From an uncultured Prevotella sp. (GTDB taxonomy: Bacteria > Bacteroidota > Bacteroidia > Bacteroidales > Bacteroidaceae), in the NCBI GenBank assembly GCA_900550035.1, contig URQS01000010.1, forward strand, positions 1-64,000: a stretch of DNA of 64,000 nucleotides. Direction: 5' to 3'. The notes below the pieces were generated by a model. It was not told the origin of the DNA. It made no database searches and was given only the letters and a program-made list of their open reading frames with translations. Both the position numbers and the translations under genes were made by a program. Every line of letters begins with the position of its first letter. Within the stretch, counting starts at the first letter, position 1. Positions 45,186 through 54,424 of this stretch are shown one piece after another.

Positions 45186-47579
45186 TTATTTATACACGTA
45201 CACTCTGTATTTCTTCACGTTGCCAGGAGCATCCTGCTCCATTCTTGGCAGATATTCCAGTGTCGTTATTGTATGCTCTGCACCGAGATCGATTACGAGT
45301 AGATGTGGTGATGAGGCTTTCTCTTCTATCTGCCAGTAGGTAGACTCCTGCAAGTCGAATGCCTTATCGCCCGTATGATTGCCCTGAAGATTTTCAGAGT
45401 TGGCATACTTCACGTCCCATTGTATGCGCGACAATCGCTTGCCGTCCTTGCCTTGTACGTAGAGTTCGGCTATAGCAACGGGTTTGCCGTCGTGAGTATC
45501 AAGGCATTCTATGGCTAAATAGCGTCCCGTAGCAGCATGGTCGAACTTGACAGTCTGCCATCCGTTGCCCGATTTCATTTCGCCCTTTGCTACAGGAGTG
45601 GCTGAGTTGAGGTCGGGTTTATTGCTTATGTCGTTGTGCTTGACACTCTTTTCAAGTTGCAATTTGTCGAGTTCGTGTTTGGTCTGCCCCCAAACAACAG
45701 GCTGCTGCGGACCAATCACATCGAGCACCACAATCTCATTCTCGCCCTTCTTCAGCCAGCATCCAGGACAATAGAGAGTCTGCTGCGGACCGATATGCCA
45801 GAAGCGGCCTAGTGCATGACCGTTGACATAAACCTGTCCTTTGCCCCATGTCTCCATATTGAGGAAGGTGTCGCCAGTCTTTTTCAGACGGAACGTTGCG
45901 CGATAGTAGCCTATCTTCGATGGTGTATTGCTGTTAGGAGCTGTGTCATGACGAGGAGTTGTCATGGCGCGTACGGCTGTCTGATAGTCGTCGGCAATGC
46001 GGCGCATGGTCCAGTCTTTGAGATTCCATGTCAGCTCGTCGCCGTCAACCTCGGCTGTCAGTGTCACGTCGCCTACCAGACCCTTGAAGTCTTTGATGGC
46101 ATAGCCGAAGTTGATGCGTCCCATTCCTTCTACAAGCAGCGTCATCTTGTCGCCCTTTTGGGTTGCGGGCAGATGTAGTGAGTGTTCTCTCTTCACACGG
46201 TTAATCTTGCCGATATACTCACCGTTGATAAACACCTGCACAAAGTCGTGACCATTGATGTTGAGTATAGAGCCTCCGGCAATCTCGGGCAAATCCGTGT
46301 TATAAATCATCGAGCCATACCCCATATTCATCTCTTCGAATGTCTGCACGTTGCGACTTTCTGCCATGCTGTCGACTCCCATATATATAGGTGCTACATT
46401 CTTCAGTGTCATCTTCGGAATGCTTATTATGTTGGCTGCTCTTTTAGGCACGGCAGGCAATTTCTTGTCCGAGTATTTTTGTAGAGTTTCGCGCAATAGC
46501 CAATACTTCTCTGTAGGAGCGCCATACTCATTGATTGGAGCATCGTAATCATACGACGTTACGTCGGGAACAATTCCGGGCGAGTTACCACCTGCCCAAC
46601 GACCGAATGATGTTCCACCATGAGTCATATATAGCGAGAACGAAATACCTTTCGACAGCATCTCGTCGATGCCATCCACCATAGTTTTGGCAGAACGCGT
46701 CTCGTGGCGTGATCCCCACCTGTCAAACCATCCGCTCCAAAACTCCGAACACATCAGCGGTGTGTTAGGACGAAGCTCACGCAGGCGGCTGAACTGGTTG
46801 TCGATATTTGCACCCGTGCCGAAGTTCATTGTCCATACCAGGTCGTCGAGTCCGCTCTTCTCAAAGTTTGAGTTCCAGTCGCATTGGAATAGTGTGATAG
46901 GTTGAGTTGTAGAGTTATTATCGGATGACGCGTCCCAATACTTGCGCAGTATGTCGCGGATCTGCGATACATAAGCCTTGTTCTCGCCATAGCTGCTATA
47001 CTCATTCTCCACCTGCACCATGATGATAGGTCCGCCACGTTGTATGGTGAGCGGTGCCAACTGTTCAGCCACCTTCTTCTCGAAGCGGTCGACACTCGAC
47101 ATAAAGTAAGGGTCTTGGTCGCGCAGACGTATGTCCTTCTTCTTGAGCAACCACCAAGGCAGTCCACCCATCTCCCATTCGGCACAAACATACGGACCAG
47201 GACGTACAATTACGTACATACCGTTCTTTTTAGCCAGTCGACAGAACTCTGCGATGTCCTTTTGGCCTGTAAAGTCGTACACGCCCTCGCGCTGTTCGTG
47301 CAGATTCCAGAATATGTAAATGCAGATGGTGTTCATGCCAAGAGCTTTGCACATCTTGATGCGGTGCTCCCAATACTGTCGTGGAATGCGTGGATAGTGT
47401 ATTTCGGCAGCCTTTATAATAAACGGTTTGCCGTTAAGAAGGAATGTCTTATTGCCTGTTGTGAACGAATACTTACTGTCGGTTTGTGTGGCTTCAGCTA
47501 TAGTAGAGGCAGCAAACGCTCCAATCGTCAACGACGACATAAAGGCAAGACTCAAGAGAAAAGTTGATGATTGTTTCAT
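45186..47579 (-). CDS. Glycoside hydrolase family 35 beta-galactosidase
   Basis: The 797-residue protein has a signal peptide (about 1-24) and a GH35 TIM barrel. The acid/base Glu193 lies in VQVENEYSSYG and the nucleophile Glu279 in MCSEFWSGWFDRWG. Beta-sandwich domains follow, including the GQVYVNGHALGRFWHIGPQQ stretch. A C-terminal discoidin-like (F5/8 type C) region spans about 655-797 (GNHTGDKAFDLQESTYWQIE, then LVIDLGAEHTI). It should remove terminal beta-galactose from plant or host glycans, probably in the periplasm. A conserved element (47683-47742) and a -7 box (47632-47639) precede it. It forms a co-regulated locus with the GH2 and GH95-like genes. Confidence 0.92.
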   Translation of the reverse strand: MKQSSTFLLSLAFMSSLTIGAFAASTIAEATQTDSKYSFTTGNKTFLLNGKPFIIKAAEIHYPRIPRQYWEHRIKMCKALGMNTICIYIFWNLHEQREGVYDFTGQKDIAEFCRLAKKNGMYVIVRPGPYVCAEWEMGGLPWWLLKKKDIRLRDQDPYFMSSVDRFEKKVAEQLAPLTIQRGGPIIMVQVENEYSSYGENKAYVSQIRDILRKYWDASSDNNSTTQPITLFQCDWNSNFEKSGLDDLVWTMNFGTGANIDNQFSRLRELRPNTPLMCSEFWSGWFDRWGSRHETRSAKTMVDGIDEMLSKGISFSLYMTHGGTSFGRWAGGNSPGIVPDVTSYDYDAPINEYGAPTEKYWLLRETLQKYSDKKLPAVPKRAANIISIPKMTLKNVAPIYMGVDSMAESRNVQTFEEMNMGYGSMIYNTDLPEIAGGSILNINGHDFVQVFINGEYIGKINRVKREHSLHLPATQKGDKMTLLVEGMGRINFGYAIKDFKGLVGDVTLTAEVDGDELTWNLKDWTMRRIADDYQTAVRAMTTPRHDTAPNSNTPSKIGYYRATFRLKKTGDTFLNMETWGKGQVYVNGHALGRFWHIGPQQTLYCPGCWLKKGENEIVVLDVIGPQQPVVWGQTKHELDKLQLEKSVKHNDISNKPDLNSATPVAKGEMKSGNGWQTVKFDHAATGRYLAIECLDTHDGKPVAIAELYVQGKDGKRLSRIQWDVKYANSENLQGNHTGDKAFDLQESTYWQIEEKASSPHLLVIDLGAEHTITTLEYLPRMEQDAPGNVKKYRVYVYK

Positions 47580-47631
47580 GTTTTATAAATAGATATATGT
47601 TTAATTCTGCTGTAGCAAATAACTGAAGAAA

Positions 47632-47639
47632 CAAAGTTA
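47632..47639 (-). promoter_or_regulatory. -7 box of the GH35 promoter
   Basis: On the minus strand this reads TAACTTTG. It lies 53 bases before the GH35 ATG; the -33 box is poor. Confidence 0.5.
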
Positions 47640-47682
47640 TTTATTTAAAATAAGAATGAAACATCTTTATTATAGTTTGTTG

Positions 47683-47742
47683 TTTTTATAGAAAGATTAA
47701 CCATCTATCCCGATATATTATCTATTTATTACGGCTCATTAG
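47683..47742 (-). promoter_or_regulatory. Conserved upstream element, copy 2 (GH35)
   Basis: Partner of 44998-45059. Shared words include GAAAGAT, CCATCT, CCGATATATTATC and GGCTCATTAG. It lies 44 bases upstream of the GH35 -7 box. Confidence 0.65.
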
Positions 47743-47855
47743 AAAAATCATAGTCCAAAAGTAGCCAAAATAGGAACCGTATGGTTATCGACCGCTACTC
47801 TTCAAATTCCCTTTCATGGCCTTTGAAGAAGTCGTAACAGAGGCGGCATAAACCA

Positions 47856-47927
47856 AAAAAGAACAACAAAAACAACATTCTCTTGATTTCATTCAGAATG
47901 GATAATGTTGCTTTTGTTGTTCTTTTT
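47856..47927 (-). terminator. Long-stem terminator after nhaD
   Basis: Arms of 24 bases (47856-47879 and 47904-47927) pair with a single mismatch around a 24-base loop and end in a T run on the minus strand. It terminates nhaD and shields the GH35 promoter region. Confidence 0.7.
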
Positions 47928-47987
47928 ATTGTTAAATGTCGTTCGACATCCCACAATTATAATGATTTAAGCAATCCCAGCATATTA

Positions 47988-48022
47988 CTCCCCTCCCTGC
48001 GGGGGAGGGGCCGGGGGTGGGG
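47988..48022 (+). other. G-quadruplex motif with adjoining palindrome
   Basis: Four G-runs (48001-48005, 48007-48010, 48013-48017, 48019-48022) are joined by loops of 1, 2 and 1 bases, a very strong quadruplex consensus on the plus strand. The preceding CCCCTCCC can instead pair with GGGAGGGG-type sequence to form a hairpin. It lies between the nhaD stop codon and the nhaD terminator. Confidence 0.7.
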
Positions 48023-48056
48023 CTTTGTGGGGATTGGCTTTTGTGGGGCTTCCTAT

Positions 48057-49421
48057 TTAGAACACGAAAGTTCTGATGAAGTAGTAGCTGATGATACCGG
48101 CGAGATAGCCCACGAAAGCAATCCATGTTATCTTCTTCATGTACCATCCGAAGGTAATCTTCTCCAGACCCATTACCACAACGCCTGCTGCGCTGCCTAC
48201 GATGAGCATTGAGCCGCCCACGCCGGCACAGTAAGCCAGCAACTGCCAGAAGATGCCGTCAACCGCCATGTCGCCGGTAGCAGCAACGGGATACATACCC
48301 ATGCAGCCTGCCACGAGCGGAACATTGTCAACGATGCTCGACAGAACGCCGATGATACCAGTCACGAGATAGTGGTTGCCGTCGAATACGGTGTTCAGTC
48401 CTTCGCCAAGGGCAGCCAGAACGCCAACTTCAGAGAGGCAGGCTACAGCCATGAGAATGCCGAGGAAGAAGAGGATGGTCGACATATCAACACGCGAAAG
48501 CAGGTTGCTCACACGCTTCTGGGTTCCCTCGTCGTCGTGTCCGCGGTGCAAGTGACGATAGAACACCTCAGTAGTAGTCCACAAAACGCCAAGTACGAGC
48601 AATATACCTACGAACGGAGGCAGGTGGGTGATGCTCTTGAATATAGGCACAAACATCAGTCCGCCTACACCGATAACGAATACTGCCTTGCGCTGAGTGT
48701 CGGTGAAGTCGCCTACCGAATCGTTGCCTCCAGCCTTTGCCTCAGGCATATGCAGTTCGCCCTTAAGATGATATTGCAGGATGAATGCAGGTATAATCAT
48801 CGAGATGAGCGACGGAACGACAATCTCCATGATAACTCCGGCTGCCGTAATCAGGCCCTTGTTCCACAGCATGATAGTGGTGACGTCGCCGATGGGCGAG
48901 AATGCGCCGCCCGAGTTAGCTGCAATAATCACGAGCGAGGCGTATATCAGACGGTCTTGCTTGTCTGCCACGAGCTTGCGCAGAATCATGATCATCACGA
49001 TACTTGTGGTGAGGTTGTCGAGAATAGCCGACAGGATGAATGTCATGAAAGCGATACGCCACAGCAATGCGCGCTTCGAGTGGGTCTTCATCACTCCGCG
49101 CACCCAGTTGAAGCCACCGTTCTGGTCGACAATCTCAACAATTGTCATGGCACCCATAAGGAAGAACAGTGTAGTCGAGGTGTCGCCGAGGTGCTCCTGA
49201 ATGATGGTAGTCACCTTCTCGGCCATTCCGGCTATGCCGCCCGTGTAGTCTGGGTGCATAAGGTTGAGATACTGCAGCGGATCGAACATGTAGAGCGTCC
49301 AGCACACAACGAACATAAGCAGCGCAACAGCGGCTTTGTTCACTTTAGTCAAGCTTTCGGTGGCGATGCATGTGTATCCCAGTACGAAGGCTACGACGAT
49401 TGCAAGAGTTAAAGCTGTCAT
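48057..49421 (-). CDS. nhaD: NhaD-type sodium/proton antiporter
   Basis: The 454-residue inner-membrane protein has about twelve hydrophobic segments. It carries the NhaD/ArsB-superfamily signatures ILDNLTTSIVMIMILRK, NSGGAFSPIGDVTTIMLW and SSIVDNVPLVAGCMGMYP. It exports sodium (or lithium) in exchange for protons and helps pH and salt tolerance. A perfect 18-base stem (49465-49504) lies upstream. It is transcribed towards the GH35 gene and ended by the long hairpin at 47856-47927. Confidence 0.92.
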   Translation of the reverse strand: MTALTLAIVVAFVLGYTCIATESLTKVNKAAVALLMFVVCWTLYMFDPLQYLNLMHPDYTGGIAGMAEKVTTIIQEHLGDTSTTLFFLMGAMTIVEIVDQNGGFNWVRGVMKTHSKRALLWRIAFMTFILSAILDNLTTSIVMIMILRKLVADKQDRLIYASLVIIAANSGGAFSPIGDVTTIMLWNKGLITAAGVIMEIVVPSLISMIIPAFILQYHLKGELHMPEAKAGGNDSVGDFTDTQRKAVFVIGVGGLMFVPIFKSITHLPPFVGILLVLGVLWTTTEVFYRHLHRGHDDEGTQKRVSNLLSRVDMSTILFFLGILMAVACLSEVGVLAALGEGLNTVFDGNHYLVTGIIGVLSSIVDNVPLVAGCMGMYPVAATGDMAVDGIFWQLLAYCAGVGGSMLIVGSAAGVVVMGLEKITFGWYMKKITWIAFVGYLAGIISYYFIRTFVF

Positions 49422-49464
49422 AGATTTTGTTGTCTTTGTTTTTTGTAATTATGTTATTTCGGTT

Positions 49465-49504
49465 AACGGCGTGTCAGCAGAAATAGTTCTGCTGACACGC
49501 CGTT
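49465..49504 (-). terminator. Perfect 18-base stem between cysK and nhaD
   Basis: The arms 49465-49482 and 49487-49504 are exact reverse complements with a 4-base loop (ATAG). There is no T tract on either side, so it may be a processing or attenuation hairpin rather than a classic terminator of cysK. Confidence 0.5.
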
Positions 49505-49610
49505 ACAAAATTATACAAAAAACCTCAAACAAAAGTATTTGTAGTATAATATTAATGCGATTTTTAAAAGTCTTGGTGTCACATTGCCAAAACATTGCAA
49601 ATGTTGTCCT

Positions 49611-50552
49611 TTATAGTGGATATTCGTCGAATGCATACAGCACTGTCGACAGATAGCGTTCGCCCGTGTCGGGCAATAGCGTTACGATTCGCTTGCCGCG
49701 GTTTTCGGGTCGCAGAGCCAGTTGGGTGGCTCCGAACACAGCCGCTCCCGAACTGATGCCCACGAGCAATCCCTCCTCAGCGGCAAGCTGTCGGCCAGTG
49801 CGAATGGCGTCGTCGTTGCTCACGGTGAGCACTTCGTCTACGATGTCGGCGTCGTATGTCTTGGGCACGAAGCCTGCTCCTATGCCCTGGATCTTGTGCG
49901 GTCCGCTGTTGCCTCCGCTCAGTACGGGCGACGATGCCGGCTCTACAGCCACTATTTTGACATTGGGATTATGCTCCTTCAGTCGTCTGCCGATGCCCGA
50001 CAGCGTTCCGCCGGTGCCCACACCAGCCACGAATATGTCCACATTGCCTTCAGTCTGCTCCCATATCTCCACGCCCGTAGTGTTGTAGTGAGCCTGCGGG
50101 TTGGCTGGGTTTTCAAACTGCTGCAGTATGATGCTGCCCGGAGTAGCGTCGCGCAGTTCTTCGGCAGCCAGTATGGCGCCCGCCATTCCTTGCTTGCCCG
50201 GCGTTAGTTTTACGGTAGCGCCGTAAGCTTTCACAAGGTTACGGCGCTCCACACTCATAGTTTCGGGCATTGTCAGAATGAGCTTATATCCCTTCACGGC
50301 CGACACCAGTGCCAGTCCGACACCGGTATTGCCGCTTGTAGGTTCTATGATTGTGGCTCCGGGCTTGAGCAGTCCTTTCCGTTCGTCATCCTCGATCATG
50401 GCCAAAGCCACGCGGTCCTTGACGCTTCCGCCCGGATTGAAATATTCCACTTTGGCTAATATCGCCGTTTCAATGCCGCGTTTGGCCGAGTAGGTGCCAA
50501 GTTCGAGCAACGGTGTCTTGCCGATAAGGTCGGTCAGCTTTTTTGCAATCAT
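49611..50552 (-). CDS. cysK: Cysteine synthase A (O-acetylserine sulfhydrylase)
   Basis: The 313-residue PLP enzyme joins sulfide and O-acetylserine to give cysteine. Landmarks are the PLP lysine in [12 protein letters not shown] (Lys45), the substrate loop [13 protein letters not shown] and the phosphate-binding [12 protein letters not shown]. It lies 60 bases after metY on the same strand, so the two are probably co-transcribed as a sulfur-assimilation unit. Confidence 0.95.
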   Translation of the reverse strand: MIAKKLTDLIGKTPLLELGTYSAKRGIETAILAKVEYFNPGGSVKDRVALAMIEDDERKGLLKPGATIIEPTSGNTGVGLALVSAVKGYKLILTMPETMSVERRNLVKAYGATVKLTPGKQGMAGAILAAEELRDATPGSIILQQFENPANPQAHYNTTGVEIWEQTEGNVDIFVAGVGTGGTLSGIGRRLKEHNPNVKIVAVEPASSPVLSGGNSGPHKIQGIGAGFVPKTYDADIVDEVLTVSNDDAIRTGRQLAAEEGLLVGISSGAAVFGATQLALRPENRGKRIVTLLPDTGERYLSTVLYAFDEYPL

Positions 50553-50612
50553 AGTTTTTCTCTGTTTTGTTTGTTGTTGTGGTTAACTGGTTGGGTTGTG
50601 TCGCGCGCCTGC

Positions 50613-51902
50613 TTAAATGGCGTCGAACGCCTGCTGCAGGTCGTCGATGATGTCGTCGATGTGCTCGGTGCCTATGCTCAGACGTATGGTCGAGGGTGTG
50701 ATGTGCTGCTGTGCCAGCTCCTCGGGCGACATCTGCGAGTGGGTTGTTGTAGCCGGGTGTATGGCGAGGCTCTTTACGTCGGCCACATTGGCAAGAAGTG
50801 AGAATATCTTGAGGTGGTCGATAAACTTCCATGCGGCTTCCTGACCACCCTTTATCTCAAATGTGAATATCGAACCGCCACCGTTGGGGAAGTACTTCTC
50901 GTACAGCTCGTGGTCGGGGTGAGTAGGCAGCGACGGATGATTCACCTTCTCCACCTTTGGGTTCTCAGCCAGATACTTCACCACCTTGAGCGCATTCTCT
51001 ACGTGACGCTCTACGCGCAGCGACAGAGTTTCGAGTCCTTGCAGCAGAATCCATGCGTTGAACGGTGAGATTGTAGCACCAGTGTCGCGCAGTATGACGG
51101 CGCGAATGCGGGTCACGAAAGCAGCCTTGCCAGCTACGTCGGCAAATATGGCACCGTGATAGCTTGGGTCGGGCTTGGCGAGTGTAGGATATTTGTCGGC
51201 ATTGGCTTTCCAGTCGAATGTGCCGCCGTCTACGATTACGCCTCCCAGACTCGAACCGTGTCCGCCTATGAACTTAGTGGCTGAGTGTACCACAACGTCG
51301 GCTCCGTGTTCAATCGGACGTATAATATAAGGTGTGCCGAAGGTGTTGTCTACGATGAACGGTATGTTATGGCGGTGGGCTACGGCTGCCACTGCCTCAA
51401 GATTTGTCACGTCGGAGTTGGGATTGCCGAATGTCTCGGCATAAACCACCTTGGTGTTGGGCTGAATGGCAGCCTCCAGTGCTTCAAGGTCGTTGACGTT
51501 GACGATGGTGTTGCTGATGCCCTGTGTGGTCAGCGTGTGTGTGATGAGATTGAACGAACCACCATACAGATTGTCGGCAGCTACGATATGGTCGCCCACT
51601 TGCAGTATGTTCTGCAGAGCGTAGGTCACGGCTGCGGCTCCTGATGCCACTGCCAGTCCTGCCACACCGCCCTCAAGGGCTGCCACACGGTCTTCGAATA
51701 CACCCTGTGTGGAGTTGGTCAGTCGGCCGTAGATGTTGCCGGCGTCGCGCAGTCCGAATCGGTCGGCAGCGTGCTGCGAGTTGCGGAATACGTACGATGT
51801 GGTCTGGTAGATAGGCACGGCACGTGCGTCGGTAGCTGGATCCGGATTTTCCTGTCCTACGTGCAATTGGAGTGTTTCGAAGTGAAGTTTCTTGTTGCTC
51901 AT
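50613..51902 (-). CDS. metY: O-acetylhomoserine aminocarboxypropyltransferase (sulfhydrylase)
   Basis: The 429-residue Cys/Met-metabolism PLP enzyme has the PLP lysine in VVHSATKFIGGHG (Lys210) and the N-terminal LHFETLQLHVGQENPD typical of O-acetylhomoserine sulfhydrylases. The RLSIGTEHIDDIIDDL ending is also typical. It makes homocysteine from sulfide. A good promoter lies at 51992-52022. The roughly 85-base leader has a small hairpin (AAGTCA/TGACTT), but I see no SAM-riboswitch pattern. cysK follows. Confidence 0.92.
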   Translation of the reverse strand: MSNKKLHFETLQLHVGQENPDPATDARAVPIYQTTSYVFRNSQHAADRFGLRDAGNIYGRLTNSTQGVFEDRVAALEGGVAGLAVASGAAAVTYALQNILQVGDHIVAADNLYGGSFNLITHTLTTQGISNTIVNVNDLEALEAAIQPNTKVVYAETFGNPNSDVTNLEAVAAVAHRHNIPFIVDNTFGTPYIIRPIEHGADVVVHSATKFIGGHGSSLGGVIVDGGTFDWKANADKYPTLAKPDPSYHGAIFADVAGKAAFVTRIRAVILRDTGATISPFNAWILLQGLETLSLRVERHVENALKVVKYLAENPKVEKVNHPSLPTHPDHELYEKYFPNGGGSIFTFEIKGGQEAAWKFIDHLKIFSLLANVADVKSLAIHPATTTHSQMSPEELAQQHITPSTIRLSIGTEHIDDIIDDLQQAFDAI

Positions 51903-51991
51903 GGTGTTTGCCCTTTCTTTAAAAATGTGTTTTTACTAATATGAAGATTATGAAGCAAGTCATGTTTGTTGACTTCTTGTTTTCATGGTTG

Positions 51992-52022
51992 CAAAGTTAC
52001 GGCAAAACTGTCTGCCATACAA
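51992..52022 (-). promoter_or_regulatory. Promoter of metY-cysK
   Basis: On the minus strand: TTG (52020-52022), 20 bases, TAACTTTG (51992-51999). Confidence 0.65.
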
Positions 52023-52105
52023 TAGCACAAATTGGTTATATGGCATACCACAAATATGGTATATTGGGCTAAAATGTATAAATATGAAGTTTTAAGACAT
52101 AAAAA

Positions 52106-52163
52106 AGCAACAAAAACAATACTTTTGACATTGGAAAGTGTCAAAAATATTGTTTTTGTTGCT
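52106..52163 (-). terminator. Long-stem terminator after the AraC gene
   Basis: Arms AGCAACAAAAACAATA (52106-52121) and its exact complement (52148-52163) enclose a second stem TTTTGACA/TGTCAAAA, together about 24 pairs. The minus strand continues in a run of T. Confidence 0.75.
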
Positions 52164-52197
52164 ATATCTTATTCTTGTTATGCTGTTCTGCGAACAG

Positions 52198-53067
52198 TTA
52201 CTTTATTTTCTGTTCGGGCAACATCTGTCGTGTGGTCAGCACCTGACGTTTTGAGATTACGCCGTCGGCATATTCCTTGGGCGACATGCCTCGGTTGTTC
52301 TTGAAGCAGCGGTTGAAGTAGGGCACATCGTTGAATCCTACCATATAGCACACCTCAGTAACGTTGAAGTTGCCCTGGCGCAGCAGGCTGCACGCGCGGT
52401 CTACACGCAGCTTGTTGAGATATGTGATGTATGTCTGGCCCGTAGCCTTCTTGAAGAAGGTGCAGAACGACGAGCGGTTCATGCCCACGTGCTCGGCTAT
52501 CATGTCGATTGTGACAGTGCGGGCGAAGTTCTGCTGCGAGAATTCCTTTATTTTGTTGATACGCTCCGATGTACGGTCTGTCTCAGGGGTGCGTCCCACA
52601 ACGACAGCGTCGCGCTCGCTCTTTGATATCAGCAGGAGCAGACGGAACATGTAGGGTAGCAGTTCTGTGCGCTGTTCACGTGCCATCTTGTGCAGCATGT
52701 CGGCTATCAAGACTGTGGTGTTGGGGTCGAATGAGATTACTGTAGCAATCGACTTCAACTGGTCGAGACGCTCGGTGAGTTCGGGGAATGCGCTTGTGCA
52801 GCGGTCTATGAACTCTGTTCGGAATGTGATTGTGTAGTGTCCGATGAGTCCGTCAGCGTCGGTGTAATTGTCGTCGAACTTCCAGCTGTGGGGTATATGT
52901 GGCGGAATGAACGCAAGGTCGCCTTCGGCGAAATCCGTTATGGTATCGCCCATTATGCGCTTGCCTTTGCCGCAAGTTACATACGTCAGTTCCCATGTGT
53001 CCTGCTTGTGCAGTGGAAGCTGTTCGGCAGGCTTCATTCTTTTGTAATCAAAGTTATACAAGTCCAT
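52198..53067 (-). CDS. AraC-family transcriptional regulator
   Basis: The 289-residue protein has an N-terminal cupin domain (about 15-110; ITDFAEGDLAFIPPHIPHSW) and a helical linker. The C-terminal AraC DNA-binding domain spans about 175-272 (IDMIAEHVGMNRSSFCTFF; VTEVCYMVGFNDVPYFNRCF). It ends with a basic tail. It lies alone between two hairpin-bounded units. Its target is not evident; the adjacent exporter or the metY operon are possible by position only. Confidence 0.88.
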   Translation of the reverse strand: MDLYNFDYKRMKPAEQLPLHKQDTWELTYVTCGKGKRIMGDTITDFAEGDLAFIPPHIPHSWKFDDNYTDADGLIGHYTITFRTEFIDRCTSAFPELTERLDQLKSIATVISFDPNTTVLIADMLHKMAREQRTELLPYMFRLLLLISKSERDAVVVGRTPETDRTSERINKIKEFSQQNFARTVTIDMIAEHVGMNRSSFCTFFKKATGQTYITYLNKLRVDRACSLLRQGNFNVTEVCYMVGFNDVPYFNRCFKNNRGMSPKEYADGVISKRQVLTTRQMLPEQKIK

Positions 53068-53357
53068 ATTTGATTATTATAAAAATTTCTGGTTGTTTAT
53101 TGTCGACATTTGTCGTGCTATTGTCTTATGCTTGATTTAGGGATGTTTTCTACAATGCAAATTTACGATTATAAATTGGTATATGCTTGATTTTAACATT
53201 TAATATACATGCGATTCAACATATTTTATGTAAAATACGTGCTGCTTTTGACGTTTTGTAAACCGTATATTGCAAAATGTTGACTCCTATCGTATTTCTT
53301 ATGTCACTCAGATTGGTTGCGACATATTGTTAATTTGTGGCGAATAACACCCTATTG
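53068..53357. other. 290-base gap between the exporter and AraC genes
   Basis: No coding frame fits. It holds the AraC promoter region, with a -7-like TAAATTTG on the minus strand (53158-53165) and no convincing -33 box. AT-rich sequence around 53170-53260 may hold regulator sites. No terminator with a T tract is obvious after the exporter gene. Confidence 0.4.
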
Positions 53358-54281
53358 TTATTCTGTTGCTTTTTCAGTATTGATATCGTGGCGCGATTTC
53401 GACTTTATCACAAGCCATACACCGCTGAAAACCAGAGCCACTGCCAGTGCCTGTTTCCATGTAAACACGCACATTCCGGCTGCCAGACTCACCGATACAG
53501 CCACTACGGGCTGCATATAATTGTAAATGCTTACTACCGTCGGGCGCAGTGTCTTCTGTGCTGTCTGCATGAGCAGATAAGCCACGTATGTTCCGAAGAA
53601 CACCACGAATGCCGTGCCTGCCCACGCTCCGGGCGTGACGAGGCTCCAGTCGGTTTGCACAGCGTGCGGAAGCATAAATGGAGAAAGCAACACTGCTGCC
53701 CATGTGAACATCCATTTGCTCACGGTGATGGGCGAATAGCGGCGCAGAAAGTCGCGATACAGCGCCAGGTATAGTGCAAACGACAGTTGGGCGAAGATAC
53801 ACAGCAGGTCGCCGCGTATGTCGCCGATGCGCGAATCGTGTGCCGCGGCGCTTGACATAATCAGTATCAGTGCGCCCGAGCAGCCTATGCCCACGCCAAG
53901 GGCTTTCTTGCCGGTGATGGGTTCCTTAAGTATCAGTGCCGAGAGTATCATGGCGAATATAGGCAGCGACGTTGTCACGATGCTGGCATTTGAAGGAGTG
54001 GTGATGCTGAGTCCGATGGTGAAGCAGCATTGGTTGCCCACCAGTCCCAGCAGTCCGGCACCGCTCATTGCCAATATGTCGCGCCAAGGCATGTGCTCGT
54101 GTTTGCAGAAAAGCGAAGTAATCCAGAACAACAGTGCTCCTCCTGCCGCTCGCATAAACACAAGGTTTATGTTGTCAATGCCGTGTTGCATGGCATCCTT
54201 GCCAATGGGCGACATAAGTCCCCACATGACGCAAGCCATGAATATGCATAAGTGTGCAATTAGAGGTCGTTTGTTATCCAT
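53358..54281 (-). CDS. EamA/DMT-family transporter
   Basis: The 307-residue inner-membrane protein has ten hydrophobic segments in two EamA repeats (FMACVMWGLMSPIGKD at the start; LRPTVVSIYNYMQPVVAV in the second repeat). Family members export small metabolites such as amino acids or nucleosides. A -7 box TATCTTTG (54332-54339, minus) precedes it. It is divergent from the ATPase gene that starts at 54425. Substrate unknown. Confidence 0.88.
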   Translation of the reverse strand: MDNKRPLIAHLCIFMACVMWGLMSPIGKDAMQHGIDNINLVFMRAAGGALLFWITSLFCKHEHMPWRDILAMSGAGLLGLVGNQCCFTIGLSITTPSNASIVTTSLPIFAMILSALILKEPITGKKALGVGIGCSGALILIMSSAAAHDSRIGDIRGDLLCIFAQLSFALYLALYRDFLRRYSPITVSKWMFTWAAVLLSPFMLPHAVQTDWSLVTPGAWAGTAFVVFFGTYVAYLLMQTAQKTLRPTVVSIYNYMQPVVAVSVSLAAGMCVFTWKQALAVALVFSGVWLVIKSKSRHDINTEKATE

Positions 54282-54331
54282 TTATACTGTTTTTTTGCCT
54301 TTTATGTTATCTTTTTTGCCAAATACGGGTG

Positions 54332-54339
54332 CAAAGATA
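54332..54339 (-). promoter_or_regulatory. -7 box for the EamA transporter
   Basis: TATCTTTG on the minus strand, 50 bases before the ATG. Confidence 0.45.
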
Positions 54340-54383
54340 TAAAATTATCGTTTTATACGAATACATTATATCATTTTATTTCA

Positions 54384-54391
54384 TATATTTG
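54384..54391 (+). promoter_or_regulatory. -7 box for the ATPase/DUF4435 pair
   Basis: TATATTTG, 33 bases before the ATG at 54425. Confidence 0.45.
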
Positions 54392-54424
54392 TAACATGAA
54401 TACACACCTTAAATATGTACGTAA

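Noticed and set aside
51903..51991. SAM riboswitch in the metY leader
   Set aside because: The leader of about 85 bases has only one small hairpin and none of the conserved SAM-riboswitch cores that I could recognise.
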